The notes below the pieces were generated by a model, which saw nothing but the letters and a program-made list of their open reading frames with translations, made no database searches and had not been told where the DNA came from. Below, piece after piece: positions 1 through 8,047 of a stretch of DNA of 64,000 nt. Origin of the DNA: Geoalkalibacter halelectricus (GTDB lineage Bacteria > Desulfobacterota > Desulfuromonadia > Desulfuromonadales > Geoalkalibacteraceae); contig NZ_CP092109.1 in the NCBI RefSeq assembly GCF_025263685.1, positions 2,977,001-3,041,000 on the forward strand. Direction: 5' to 3'. How positions within the stretch are numbered: the stretch's first letter is position 1; the number at the start of each line of letters is the position of its first letter. The translations under genes and the position numbers were made by a program.

Positions 1-528
1 CAGGGCCCAATAGATTTTTTCAATATCGCGCGCGGCCATGGCCTGGGTCAGCGGCTTATGAGCCTGAGGGTGAATCGAGAATACCATAATCCCCGAGGTG
101 TTGCGATCCAGACGTTGCACCATACCCAACTCTGGACGACACTGGGGGCGAAAAGGATCATGCAAATAGCGCAACAGAGCCTCATAAAGGGTGCCCTTGT
201 AACGTGCGTGGGTGGGCTGGGTGTCGATTCCAGCAGGCTTATCGATCGCCAGAAGGTAGCGATCCTGAAAGACTATATGGCGCTCCGTCACGGAGAACGG
301 TTCCAGGGGCAAGCCGTCAAGATGAACCTCGATCCCCTGCCCTTCCCGGACCTGCAAGGAGCACCGACAGGTGCGCCGTCCGTCAACGTGAACTCCCCCC
401 AGATCGATGATGCGGCGGGAATAAGTGCGCGAAAAGCCACTCAGCCGCGCGGCCAAAACTTGATCGAGGCGTTGGCCGGCGTCTTGTTCCCCTACCCGGA
501 GCCGATGAATTTCACCCTTACCCCTCAT
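1..528 (-). CDS. RluA-family 23S rRNA/tRNA pseudouridine synthase (3' truncated)
   Basis: It should isomerise specific uridines in structured RNA to pseudouridine. The first 176 codons are present and the gene runs off the left edge. An S4-type RNA-binding domain covers roughly residues 15-65, and the family motif RLDRNTSG lies at about residues 139-146 with the catalytic Asp at about 141. The segment 'DKPAGIDTQP' before it is also typical. The ATG at 528 follows a GGGAGAGG ribosome binding site. RluA, RluC and RluD cannot be separated because the C-terminal half is missing. It is the last gene on the minus strand before the 6S RNA region. Confidence 0.88.
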   Translation of the reverse strand, partial: MRGKGEIHRLRVGEQDAGQRLDQVLAARLSGFSRTYSRRIIDLGGVHVDGRRTCRCSLQVREGQGIEVHLDGLPLEPFSVTERHIVFQDRYLLAIDKPAGIDTQPTHARYKGTLYEALLRYLHDPFRPQCRPELGMVQRLDRNTSGIMVFSIHPQAHKPLTQAMAARDIEKIYWAL

Positions 529-632
529 GACCTCTCCCGTAAAAAAAGAATCATTTCAGCACATTGAACAAAAAGCGCAAGTCATTATAAAAAAATAATT
601 CCTGTACCGAGGAAAAAATTTGCCGCTGAGCG

Positions 633-660
633 TTGACAGTCACCGCACCTGTGCTAGAAA
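633..660 (+). promoter_or_regulatory. Candidate sigma-70 promoter for 6S RNA
   Basis: TTGACA at 633-638 is followed after 16 bases by TAGAAA at 655-660, preceded by TGC (extended -10), giving a start near 667. An alternative -10, TAAGAT at 671-676, would start transcription near 683, closer to the folded 5' end, but has no good -35. The surrounding sequence is AT-rich. Confidence 0.55.
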
Positions 661-685
661 TGATATCAAATAAGATCTTTCAAAA

Positions 686-867
686 TTCTCTGGGATGCAC
701 GACACGGACCTTATCGGGGTGACCAACATTTATGGGTCAAAGCATCCGGCCAGTGATCATGGTGAGCCTGCCCATCCTTGAATGGGACGCCTAAAGTGAT
801 CCTCCGGTGAATTCCGCAAGGTTTCAAAAGGTCACGGCGACGAGCAAACGATCGGCATTCCGGAGGC
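686..867 (+). ncRNA. ssrS: 6S RNA
   Basis: 6S RNA mimics an open promoter and sequesters the sigma-70 RNA polymerase holoenzyme. The ends form a closing stem: CTCTGGGATGC (688-698) pairs with GCATTCCGGAG (855-865) through 11 positions including two G-U pairs. The apical arm at 761-795 reads GGTGAGCCTGC, then a CCCAT/ATGGG hairpin (771-775 with 782-786), then GCCTAAA. This matches the order in E. coli 6S RNA (GGTGAGCATGC, hairpin, GCCTTAAA). The 3' strand TTTCAAAAGGTCACGGC (822-838) also resembles the E. coli counterpart. Length, about 180 nt, is normal. The gene often found after ssrS in other proteobacteria (ygfA) is absent here. Confidence 0.88.
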
Positions 868-871
868 GAAT

Positions 872-1059
872 AAGCAATTGGCAGGTCGCAGGGCAGCGGC
901 ATAATCCGTTAGGACTCATCCGCTTGAAGCAGCGACTTCCCATGGCAGGAGCGTTCCTGAATCTTCCGGCGTCAGGTTCACAGGAAGTTGGTCCTGGAAG
1001 TGACATAACGCACCTGACCGCGGATGAAGAAAGTGCCCTGACGTATCTGCCAATTGCTT
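872..1059 (+). ncRNA. Unidentified highly structured element downstream of 6S RNA
   Basis: The ends of this 188-nt stretch are perfect 13-bp complements, AAGCAATTGGCAG (872-884) and CTGCCAATTGCTT (1047-1059). Nested inside are CAGGGCA/TGCCCTG (889-895 with 1034-1040) and TCATCCGC/GCGGATGA (916-923 with 1020-1027). Two apical arms follow: CAGGA/TCCTG (946-950 with 955-959), and GTCAGGT/ACCTGAC (971-977 with 1012-1018) enclosing TCAC/GTGA and CAGGA/TCCTG. No credible reading frame covers it. It lies between 6S RNA and a terminator, so a plus-strand transcript is likely, but the fold reads on either strand. It could be a novel RNA, a diverged second 6S copy (I found no 6S signature) or a palindromic repeat. 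Confidence 0.55.
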
Positions 1060-1068
1060 TCCCATGCA

Positions 1069-1102
1069 TAAAGCCCCGCAATCCATGGATCGCGGGGCTT
1101 TA
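1069..1102 (+). terminator. Bidirectional intrinsic terminator
   Basis: TAAAGCCCCGC (1069-1079) pairs perfectly with GCGGGGCTTTA (1092-1102) around a 12-nt loop. It can end the 6S-region transcript on the plus strand and the ihfB transcript on the minus strand. Confidence 0.8.
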
Positions 1103-1136
1103 TGTGTTCTTGGCTGCAGTGTGTCGCAAAAATTCG

Positions 1137-1427
1137 TCAACAGCAAGTTCCGTTGTTGACCCGCTCACGCAATTCCTTACCGGTCTTGAAGAACGGCGTC
1201 TTCTTGGGCGGAATTTTCACCAAATCGCCGCTTTTGGGATTGCGTGCCTCGCGAGCATCGCGCTCACGGATGGTAAACGAGCCAAAGCCGCGAATCTCAA
1301 CGCGATCCCCTCCAATGAGCGCCTGGCTGATGCTGTCGAAAATGGTGTTGACGACCAATTCAGCCTCTTTTTTACTCAAGGCCACGTTTTCGACCGCCAA
1401 CTGCTCAATCAATTCACTTTTCGTCAT
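1137..1427 (-). CDS. ihfB: Integration host factor subunit beta
   Basis: A nucleoid protein of the HU/IHF family that forms a heterodimer with IhfA and bends DNA sharply at specific sites; it commonly assists sigma-54 promoters and recombination. The protein has 96 residues, the usual IHF-beta length. It shows the RGFGSF motif at residues 46-51 and ARNPKSG at 61-67, the beta-arm tip carrying the intercalating proline (Pro64). The start is preceded by AGGAG. It is followed within 20 bp upstream by sppA, so it probably belongs to the rpsA-sppA-ihfB transcript; in E. coli ihfB also sits next to rpsA. Confidence 0.95.
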   Translation of the reverse strand: MTKSELIEQLAVENVALSKKEAELVVNTIFDSISQALIGGDRVEIRGFGSFTIRERDAREARNPKSGDLVKIPPKKTPFFKTGKELRERVNNGTCC

Positions 1428-1445
1428 GGTGTCATATCTCCTGTT

Positions 1446-2393
1446 TCAATTCACCTGCCACAAATATTGCAGGCCATCGGCATTCTGCCCCTGCAGACTC
1501 TGGCGCACGCGGGTCACGCTTTCCTGAATCAGATACTCAAAGAACCTGGGTCTTTCGGGCGCGGGATAGACGGTGCGGGGTTCGCCTTTGATGCCCGCCA
1601 TCTCGCCGGCCACAAGGATCGCATCGCGCAAATTCCCCAGATCGTCCACAAGCCCCAGGGACAGGGCCTGACGTCCGCTGAAAATGCGTCCGTCGGCAAG
1701 TCCCACCACCTCGGCATAGTCCATGGAGCGCCCCTGGGCCACCGCGGATACGAACTGGTCGTGAACATCATTGATGAGTTCTTGAAGGATGTGTTCTTCC
1801 TCCGCGCTCATGGGGCGCACCGGTGAGCCGATATCCTTGTGCTCCCCACTTTTAATCACCCGGTTCTTGAGCCCTATTTTGTCAAGAAGCTCCTGAAAAT
1901 TGGTAAATTCCATGATCACGCCGATGCTGCCGGTTATCGTACCAGGATTGGCGAGAATGCGGCTGGCGGGCGCGGCGATGTAGTAGCCGCCTGAGGCCGC
2001 CACGGAGCCCATGGATGCAACCACCGGCTTGACGTCGGCCAGACGGCGGACCTCCTCGAAAATTTCCTGCGAGGGACCAACCCCGCCGCCCGGCGAATCG
2101 ATCCGCAGCACCACGGCCTTGATGGAGGGATCTTCGCGAAACTTGACAATGGTCTCGATTGTCTTATCCGAAGAAAGAATGACTCCGGTAACAGGAATCA
2201 CCCCGACCCGATCACCAATGGGAAACGGCGCGCTACGCCCCGTCATTGATCCAATGGCGAGGATGATCAGAAAAAACACAAGAAAAATGGCGCCAAAGGT
2301 TGCAAGCGCCATCAGGAAGGGTCGTTTATTCATGAGCAGCTTTCGGACCGAAACGGAACCCCGACCCTGAGGGCCGGGGTTCCGGGTTGTCAT
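1446..2393 (-). CDS. sppA: Signal peptide peptidase SppA (short form)
   Basis: A membrane-anchored serine protease of the S49 family that degrades signal peptides left in the membrane. The 315-residue protein has one N-terminal membrane segment (about residues 24-48). The nucleophile is Ser134 in 'VAASGGYY' and the general base is Lys186 in 'SGEHKD', spaced 52 residues apart as in the Bacillus short-form enzyme. 'DSPGGGV' at 99-105 contributes to the active-site groove. Neither possible start, the ATG at 2393 (11 bp after the rpsA stop) nor the internal ATG at 2333, has a strong Shine-Dalgarno sequence, so the first 20 residues are uncertain. Confidence 0.93.
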   Translation of the reverse strand: MTTRNPGPQGRGSVSVRKLLMNKRPFLMALATFGAIFLVFFLIILAIGSMTGRSAPFPIGDRVGVIPVTGVILSSDKTIETIVKFREDPSIKAVVLRIDSPGGGVGPSQEIFEEVRRLADVKPVVASMGSVAASGGYYIAAPASRILANPGTITGSIGVIMEFTNFQELLDKIGLKNRVIKSGEHKDIGSPVRPMSAEEEHILQELINDVHDQFVSAVAQGRSMDYAEVVGLADGRIFSGRQALSLGLVDDLGNLRDAILVAGEMAGIKGEPRTVYPAPERPRFFEYLIQESVTRVRQSLQGQNADGLQYLWQVN

Positions 2394-2404
2394 CCGAAGA
2401 AAAA

Positions 2405-4144
2405 TCAGTCTTCTTTCTTATCCCCAGCGGCCTTGTTCATCGCACCCTGGAGCAGCGCTCCAAGGCTTGAGGTAGCCTCTTTCTGGGATCCGAGGTAGGC
2501 ATCGACCTCGGCCTTTTCCTTCTGGTCGGAAATCTTCTTGATGGACAGACCGATCTTGCGGTCATCCATATCGATGTTGAGGACCACCGCCTCAAGCTCA
2601 TCGCCGACCTTGGCGAAGGTCTTGGGCGAATCGACCTTTTCCTTGCTGATCTCCGAGACGTGGATGAGGCCTTCGATACCCTCCTCGATTTCGAGGAAGA
2701 TGCCGAAATCGGTCACCGAGGTCACCTTGCCCTTGACGATGGTGCCGGGGCGGTAGCGCTCGGGAATGGTCTCCCAAGGATCGGCGGCCAGTTGCTTGAC
2801 CCCCAGGCTGAACCGCTCGTTCTCGCGGTCGATGTTGAGCACCACGGCCTTGACCAGGTCGCCCTTCTTGTAAACCTCGGAGGGATGCTTGATGCGCTTG
2901 ATCCAGGAGATGTCGGAAATATGCACCAGCCCGTCAATACCCTCGTCAACGCCCACGAAGATGCCGAAGTCGGTAATATTCTTGACCTGGCCTTCGATGA
3001 TGGTGCCGACCGGGAATTTCTCGCCGATGATGTCCCAGGGATTGGGCTCGACTTGCTTAAGGCCCAGGGAAATACGACGGTTGTCGGCGTCCACGGCAAG
3101 AACCAGGGATTCGACTTCGTCGCCGATGTTGAGAATCTTGTTGGGGTGCTTGATCCGCTTGGTCCAGCTCATTTCCGAGACATGGATCAGGCCCTCGACG
3201 CCTTCCTCTAACTCGACGAAGGCGCCGTAATCGGTGAGGCTCACAACCTTGCCGACGACCCGGGCGCCGACCGGATACTTACCAGAGGCTTCTTCCCAGG
3301 GATCCGGAGTGATCTGCTTGAGACCCAGGGAAACACGCTCTTTTTCCTGATCGAACTTGAGTACTTTGACCTTGATGCGATCGCCGACGTTGAGAATATC
3401 CGAGGGATGATTGACCCGTCCCCAGGACATATCGGTGATGTGCAACAGGCCGTCAATGCCGCCCAGGTCGATGAAAGCGCCATAATCGGTGAGGTTTTTG
3501 ACCACACCCTCGACGATTTTGCCTTCCTCGAGGTTTTCAAGTGTTTTTCCGCGCAGATTCTCCCGCTCGTCCTCGAGCAACACGCGGCGCGACAGAACGA
3601 TGTTGCCGCGTCTTTTATTGAGTTTGATGATCTTGAACTTATAGATTTCGCCGATCATCTTCTCCAGATTGCGTACCGGCCGCAGATCCACCTGGGATCC
3701 GGGCAGGAAGGCATTGACTCCGATATCAACGGACAGGCCGCCCTTGATGCGCGAAAGAATGCGCCCTTCGACGATGGCATCTTCTTCCAGGCTGTTCCAG
3801 ACTTTCTGCTGATCAGCCTTGCGCTTGGAAAGGCGCACCAAGCCGGTCTCACTGTCGGTGCCCTCGAAAAGCACGTCGAATTCGCTGCCGATGCCGATAT
3901 CGGCGGCAACGCCGTCTTCCACGAATTCACTCAAGGGGATGATCCCCTCGGATTTGTACCCGACATCGACCACGACGGAATCGGGCGTCTTTTGCACGAC
4001 GACCCCTTTGACCACCTCACCGGGCTTGAGCGCCTTGTGGGTGCTGTCAAGAAGCTCGGCAAAAGTTTCCGCGTCTTCCAGCTCTTCGTCCCTGTCCAAA
4101 AATTCGTCTTCGTTCTGGTTGATCTGACCCTTGTTTTCGACCAT
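2405..4144 (-). CDS. rpsA: 30S ribosomal protein S1
   Basis: S1 binds mRNA on the small subunit and helps initiation on leaders with weak Shine-Dalgarno sequences. The sequence contains six consecutive S1/OB repeats, recognisable by recurring '(D/E)YGAF(V/I)(D/E)L..G..GL(I/L)H' and 'DFGIF' segments followed by 'RI(S)LG(L)KQ'. The ATG at 4144 follows TAGGGGGAA and yields 579 residues; an upstream in-frame start at 4210 lacks such a site and would add 22 atypical residues. The N-terminus is acidic (NEDEFLDRDEELEDAETF). It sits between ispH/cmk upstream and sppA/ihfB downstream, a typical bacterial arrangement. Confidence 0.96.
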   Translation of the reverse strand: MVENKGQINQNEDEFLDRDEELEDAETFAELLDSTHKALKPGEVVKGVVVQKTPDSVVVDVGYKSEGIIPLSEFVEDGVAADIGIGSEFDVLFEGTDSETGLVRLSKRKADQQKVWNSLEEDAIVEGRILSRIKGGLSVDIGVNAFLPGSQVDLRPVRNLEKMIGEIYKFKIIKLNKRRGNIVLSRRVLLEDERENLRGKTLENLEEGKIVEGVVKNLTDYGAFIDLGGIDGLLHITDMSWGRVNHPSDILNVGDRIKVKVLKFDQEKERVSLGLKQITPDPWEEASGKYPVGARVVGKVVSLTDYGAFVELEEGVEGLIHVSEMSWTKRIKHPNKILNIGDEVESLVLAVDADNRRISLGLKQVEPNPWDIIGEKFPVGTIIEGQVKNITDFGIFVGVDEGIDGLVHISDISWIKRIKHPSEVYKKGDLVKAVVLNIDRENERFSLGVKQLAADPWETIPERYRPGTIVKGKVTSVTDFGIFLEIEEGIEGLIHVSEISKEKVDSPKTFAKVGDELEAVVLNIDMDDRKIGLSIKKISDQKEKAEVDAYLGSQKEATSSLGALLQGAMNKAAGDKKED

Positions 4145-4252
4145 TAAAGCGGTTCCCCCTAGCAGATTTCCTGCCGCCATTCGGCAGGTTTTCTTTATTT
4201 CTTGAAGCAATAGGAAGGGAAAGTATCATAAAGTGACGGAAAAAACAAACCC

Positions 4253-5098
4253 TTAATTGGAGATATTCCGCACCCTGTGGATGACTTCATCAATCAGCCA
4301 ACGTGGCGTTGAGGCCCCGGCGGTGATTCCGACAGTGACCACGCCCTGAAACCACTCCGCGCGCAGTTGCTCAGCGGTTTCGATGTGGTGGGTGCGCGGC
4401 TGGATTTCGGTGCAGATTTGCGCCAGGCGGGTGGTATTGGCACTGTTGAAGCCGCCGATGACCAGCACCAGGTCGGATTTGCGGGCAATCTCGCGCGCCT
4501 CTTCCTGACGCACGCTGGTCGCGTCGCAAATGGTGTTGAAGATGCGCAGTTCCTGGCATTTCTTCAGGCAGATATCGGCGACCTGGCGCAAGGTCTCGAA
4601 GGACTGGGTGGTTTGAGCAATGAGCCCCAGGCGCTTACGGCGCGGAATCGCCTCGGCCTCATCCGGCGCCGCGACCACGAACACATCCCCGCTCGCGGCG
4701 TAGGAGAGAATGCCCTGAACCTCGGGGTGTTCCCGCTCTCCGACCAGCACCACGCCATAACCCTCGCGACTCAGCAGGGCGGCGTAATCCTGCGCGCTCT
4801 TGACGAAGGGACAGGTCGCATCGACCACCTCGAGATCGCGCGCGTTGATTTCCTTGAGTTCGCCGCTGGTCACCCCGTGTGAACGAATGATGACCGCTCC
4901 CTCGGGGATGTCCTTGACGGCGTGCACCACGACCACGCCTTTTTCCTCGAGCTTCTCCACCAGTTGCGGTGAGTGGATGATAGGCCCGAGGGAACAGATG
5001 CCGTCGTGAGAATCCGCGGCTTCAAAAGCCATGCGGGTGGCGCGTTTGACGCCGAAGCAGAAACCGGCGCTGCGTGCCAGAAGAATGGTGATCGCCAT
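4253..5098 (-). CDS. ispH: 4-hydroxy-3-methylbut-2-enyl diphosphate reductase
   Basis: Last enzyme of the MEP isoprenoid pathway; it reduces HMBPP to IPP and DMAPP using an oxygen-sensitive iron-sulfur cluster. The three cluster cysteines are visible at Cys14 (CFGVKRA), Cys96 (DATCPFV) and Cys191 (ICDATSVRQ). The catalytic Glu126 lies in 'REHPEVQG', and His42 and His74 line the diphosphate pocket. Length 281 residues is normal. The start codon overlaps the cmk stop by one base (TGATG), indicating translational coupling. Dxr of the same pathway is encoded at 38352-39509. Confidence 0.96.
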   Translation of the reverse strand: MAITILLARSAGFCFGVKRATRMAFEAADSHDGICSLGPIIHSPQLVEKLEEKGVVVVHAVKDIPEGAVIIRSHGVTSGELKEINARDLEVVDATCPFVKSAQDYAALLSREGYGVVLVGEREHPEVQGILSYAASGDVFVVAAPDEAEAIPRRKRLGLIAQTTQSFETLRQVADICLKKCQELRIFNTICDATSVRQEEAREIARKSDLVLVIGGFNSANTTRLAQICTEIQPRTHHIETAEQLRAEWFQGVVTVGITAGASTPRWLIDEVIHRVRNISN

Positions 5099-5790
5099 CA
5101 GCTGCGTATCCTCTCCTCACTGCGAGCCGCCACCGCCGCCGCCATGCGCTCGACCACCTGGTCGATGGTCAGGTCCGTAGAGTCGATGAGCACCGCATCG
5201 GTCGCCTGCATGAGCGGCGCATGCTGCCGGGAACTGTCGGCGACATCGCGCGCCTCGACCTCGGCGACGGTTCGGGCCAAATCCACATCCAGTCCCTTTT
5301 CCTTGAGTTCGAGATAGCGTCTGCGGCCCCGTTCCTGTGCCGAGGCGGTCAGGAAGAACTTGGCTTCGGCGTGGGGAAAAACCACGGTGCCAATGTCGCG
5401 CCCCTCCAGAACTACCCCGCCCTTTTCGCCCATGCGGCGCTGCAGAGCGGTGAGATTGTCCCGCACCGCGGCCAGCGAAGATACCCGCGAGGTCAGCAGG
5501 CTCACTTCTGGAGTGCGAATGGCGTCGCTGACATCCTCGCCGTCGAGAAACACCCGCTGCGCGCCGTCGACTCGCCGAAACTCGATGTTCAGCGCCAGGC
5601 TCAACGCTCCCAGGGCGGCTTCATCATCCGGATCGACGCCGCGACGCAGCGCCGCCAGCGCCACGCAACGGTACATGGCCCCCGTATCGATATGGGCGAA
5701 ACCCAGGCGCCGGGCCAGCAGCTTGCTGATGGTGCTCTTGCCGGCCCCGGAGGGACCGTCGATGGCAACGATGGGCTTAAAATCTGTCAT
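5098..5790 (-). CDS. cmk: Cytidylate kinase
   Basis: Phosphorylates CMP and dCMP with ATP in the cytoplasm for nucleotide recycling. The P-loop GPSGAGKST is at residues 12-20, 'DTGAMYRC' follows at about 36-43, and 'EGRDIGTVVFP' is the CMP-binding segment. The ATG at 5790 has AAGGA six bases upstream and gives 230 residues; an in-frame ATG at 5811 adds seven residues read from a short repeated tract. The downstream ispH start overlaps its stop codon. The cmk-ispH-rpsA order is conserved in several deltaproteobacteria. Confidence 0.95.
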   Translation of the reverse strand: MTDFKPIVAIDGPSGAGKSTISKLLARRLGFAHIDTGAMYRCVALAALRRGVDPDDEAALGALSLALNIEFRRVDGAQRVFLDGEDVSDAIRTPEVSLLTSRVSSLAAVRDNLTALQRRMGEKGGVVLEGRDIGTVVFPHAEAKFFLTASAQERGRRRYLELKEKGLDVDLARTVAEVEARDVADSSRQHAPLMQATDAVLIDSTDLTIDQVVERMAAAVAARSEERIRS

Positions 5791-5837
5791 TGGTCCTTGG
5801 TCATTTGTCATTTGTTAAAAGCGATCGATGGCAAGAT

Positions 5838-7130
5838 TTACCCCTTCACCTGCGCGAGGAGTTGCCAGAAATTGGGGAAGGAGGTGGCGGTGCAGGCGGT
5901 GTCATCAATGGTCACCTCGCCCGTGGCGCGCAGAGCCGCCACCGCCATGCTCATGGCGATGCGATGGTCGCCGTGGGATTTCACCCGGCCGCCTTTCAGG
6001 GCGGCTACACCCTCGATACGCATGCCGTCCTCAAGGGCTTCCACCCGCGCGCCGAGGGCGCCGAGTTCACTGACCATGGCGGCAATGCGGTCGGTTTCCT
6101 TGACGCGCAATTCCTGGGCATCCCGGATTACCGTGACGCCCTCGGCCAAAGCGGCCGCCACGCTGATGACCGGAAACTCATCGATGGCGCGCGGCACCAG
6201 GTCTCCGCCGATCTCAATGCCGCGCAAGGTGCTGCCGCGTACGAGAATATCCGCCACCGGCTCACCGGAGAGGGTGCGCTCGTCATGCAACTGCAGATCT
6301 CCGCCCATTTGACGAAGAATTTCGATGATGCCGCTGCGGGTGGGATTGATGCCGACATTGCGCACCAGAAGTTCCGAGCCCGGGGTGATCAGCGCCGCCA
6401 CCAGAAAAAACGCCGCCGAAGAAATATCCCCTGGCACCTGAACCTCGCGCCCCGCCAATCGCGGCAGGGGCTTTATGGACACTCCCCCGTCAAAGGTTTG
6501 CAGTTCGGCGCCGAAAAAGCCCAGCATGCGCTCACTGTGATCGCGCGAGAGGTGCGGCTCATACACCCTGGTTTCGCCTTCGGCGTAAAGGCCGGCCAAC
6601 AGCAGCGCCGATTTGACCTGAGCGCTGGCGATGGCCGAGCGATATTCGATCCCCCGCAAAGGGCCACCGTTGATGGCCAGTGGTGCGCGCTCCCCGCCGT
6701 CGCGCCCCCAGATGCGCGCGCCCATGCGCGAGAGGGGCTCCACCACCCGTTTCATGGGCCGGCGCCGCAGGTACTGATCCCCGGTGAGCACGGAAAAAAA
6801 ACGCTGCGCCGAAAGCAGGCCCGTCATCAGGCGCATGGTCGTGCCCGAGTTGCCGCAGTCCAGGACATCCGCGGGCTCGCGCAGACCGTGCAGACCGCGC
6901 CCCTGGATTTCCAGAATCCCCTCGCCGAGTCGGGTAATCTCTACCCCCATGGACTGAAACGCCTTGAGGGTGGAGAGATTGTCCTCGCCCTCGAGAAAAC
7001 CTTGAATGCGGGTTTTTCCTTCGGCCAGGGACCCGAGCATGATGGAGCGATGGGAGATGGACTTGTCACCGGGCACGGTGATTTCACCGCGCAGGCCGCC
7101 AGAGGCGGACAGGGTCTGGGATTGGATCAT
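5838..7130 (-). CDS. aroA: 3-phosphoshikimate 1-carboxyvinyltransferase (EPSP synthase)
   Basis: Sixth step of the shikimate pathway: transfers enolpyruvyl from PEP to shikimate-3-phosphate. The 430-residue protein shows GDKSISHRS at residues 21-29 (the shikimate-phosphate binding Lys/Ser), the PEP loop 'LDCGNSGTTMRLMTG' near 90-104, 'RVKETDR' near 347 and the C-terminal 'HGDHRIAMS'. It lies 36 bp after tyrA and 47 bp before cmk, in an aromatic amino-acid cluster with pheA and tyrA. Confidence 0.96.
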   Translation of the reverse strand: MIQSQTLSASGGLRGEITVPGDKSISHRSIMLGSLAEGKTRIQGFLEGEDNLSTLKAFQSMGVEITRLGEGILEIQGRGLHGLREPADVLDCGNSGTTMRLMTGLLSAQRFFSVLTGDQYLRRRPMKRVVEPLSRMGARIWGRDGGERAPLAINGGPLRGIEYRSAIASAQVKSALLLAGLYAEGETRVYEPHLSRDHSERMLGFFGAELQTFDGGVSIKPLPRLAGREVQVPGDISSAAFFLVAALITPGSELLVRNVGINPTRSGIIEILRQMGGDLQLHDERTLSGEPVADILVRGSTLRGIEIGGDLVPRAIDEFPVISVAAALAEGVTVIRDAQELRVKETDRIAAMVSELGALGARVEALEDGMRIEGVAALKGGRVKSHGDHRIAMSMAVAALRATGEVTIDDTACTATSFPNFWQLLAQVKG

Positions 7131-7166
7131 GGCAAGACTCTCACCGGCGGTCCCGAACAGGCCGCC

Positions 7167-8039
7167 TCACAGGATGTTGTCGCGCAGTTCCTTGGAACGC
7201 TGGAAAAATTCATAAAGACGTTCGCCCTCGCCGCTGCGCACGTCCTCCTTGAGTTCGGCCAAAAAATGTTCGAACCGCTCCATCATTTCCAGCAGCGCCG
7301 CGCGATTGGTCAGGGCGATATCGCGCCACATGCTGGGGTCCGAGGAGGCAATACGGGTAAAATCGCGAAACCCGCCGGCGGAATATTCCAGGATGTTTTC
7401 CTCGTAGCGGTCATAGGAGCCCACCGCATTGACCAGAGAATAGGCCACCATGTGCGGCAGGTGGCTGATGGCGGCCAGAATGCGGTCGTGCTTTTCGGCA
7501 TCCATCACCACCACCTCGCTACCGGCCGTGCGCCACATGCGCTCGACCATTTCCAGGGCATCGGACTCCGTGTTTTGGGTCGGGGTGAGAATGCAGCGGC
7601 GATGGTGGTAGAGGGTGGCAAAGGCCGCCTCGGCCCCGCTCTTCTCGGTCCCGGCGATGGGATGCCCGGGAACGAATGACACCCCGGGGCGCAGCAGGGG
7701 TTCGATGGCGGCGATGACCTGGGCCTTGACGCTGCCGCCATCGGTGATGACGGCTCCCCTTTTGAGATGGGGGATGATCGCCGCCGCCACCTCACCGAGC
7801 TTGCACACCGGGGTGGCCAGAAACACGAGATCCGCCTCGCGCGTGCCCGCCACCGCATCCTGGGTGATCCGATCGACGATCCCCAACTCCAGGGCTTTTT
7901 CCAGATTGGCCAGGCCGCGACCGATGCCGATCACCTCGCCCACCGCTCCCGCTTCACGCAAAGCCAGAGCCAGGGAGCCGCCGATGAGGCCGACGCCGAC
8001 TATCGCCAACCGTGGGATATAAAATGTGTCTTTGGTCAC
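7167..8039 (-). CDS. tyrA: Prephenate dehydrogenase
   Basis: Oxidatively decarboxylates prephenate to 4-hydroxyphenylpyruvate on the tyrosine branch. The NAD-binding motif GVGLIGGS is at residues 15-22. The prephenate-binding segment 'PGHPIAGTEKSG' carries the conserved histidine. I prefer a GTG start at 8039: it lies 8 bp after the pheA stop with GAGG six bases before it, and gives 290 residues. Starting further upstream would run through the end of pheA and add an atypical leader. No ACT domain is visible at the C-terminus, so feedback control would have to act through the catalytic domain. Confidence 0.92.
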   Translation of the reverse strand: MTKDTFYIPRLAIVGVGLIGGSLALALREAGAVGEVIGIGRGLANLEKALELGIVDRITQDAVAGTREADLVFLATPVCKLGEVAAAIIPHLKRGAVITDGGSVKAQVIAAIEPLLRPGVSFVPGHPIAGTEKSGAEAAFATLYHHRRCILTPTQNTESDALEMVERMWRTAGSEVVVMDAEKHDRILAAISHLPHMVAYSLVNAVGSYDRYEENILEYSAGGFRDFTRIASSDPSMWRDIALTNRAALLEMMERFEHFLAELKEDVRSGEGERLYEFFQRSKELRDNIL

Positions 8040-8047
8040 GATCAACC

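Noticed and set aside
872-1059. Calling the second structured element a tandem 6S RNA
   Set aside because: It lacks the GGTGAGC...GCCTAAA apical signature that is clear in the first RNA, on either strand.
807-1826. Long plus-strand open frame (339 codons) over the 6S region, ihfB and sppA
   Set aside because: It is antisense to ihfB and sppA, which have clear family motifs, and crosses the RNA genes; the product resembles no family.
5790-7679. 629-codon plus-strand open frame opposite aroA and tyrA
   Set aside because: Antisense shadow of GC-rich genes whose motifs are intact on the other strand.
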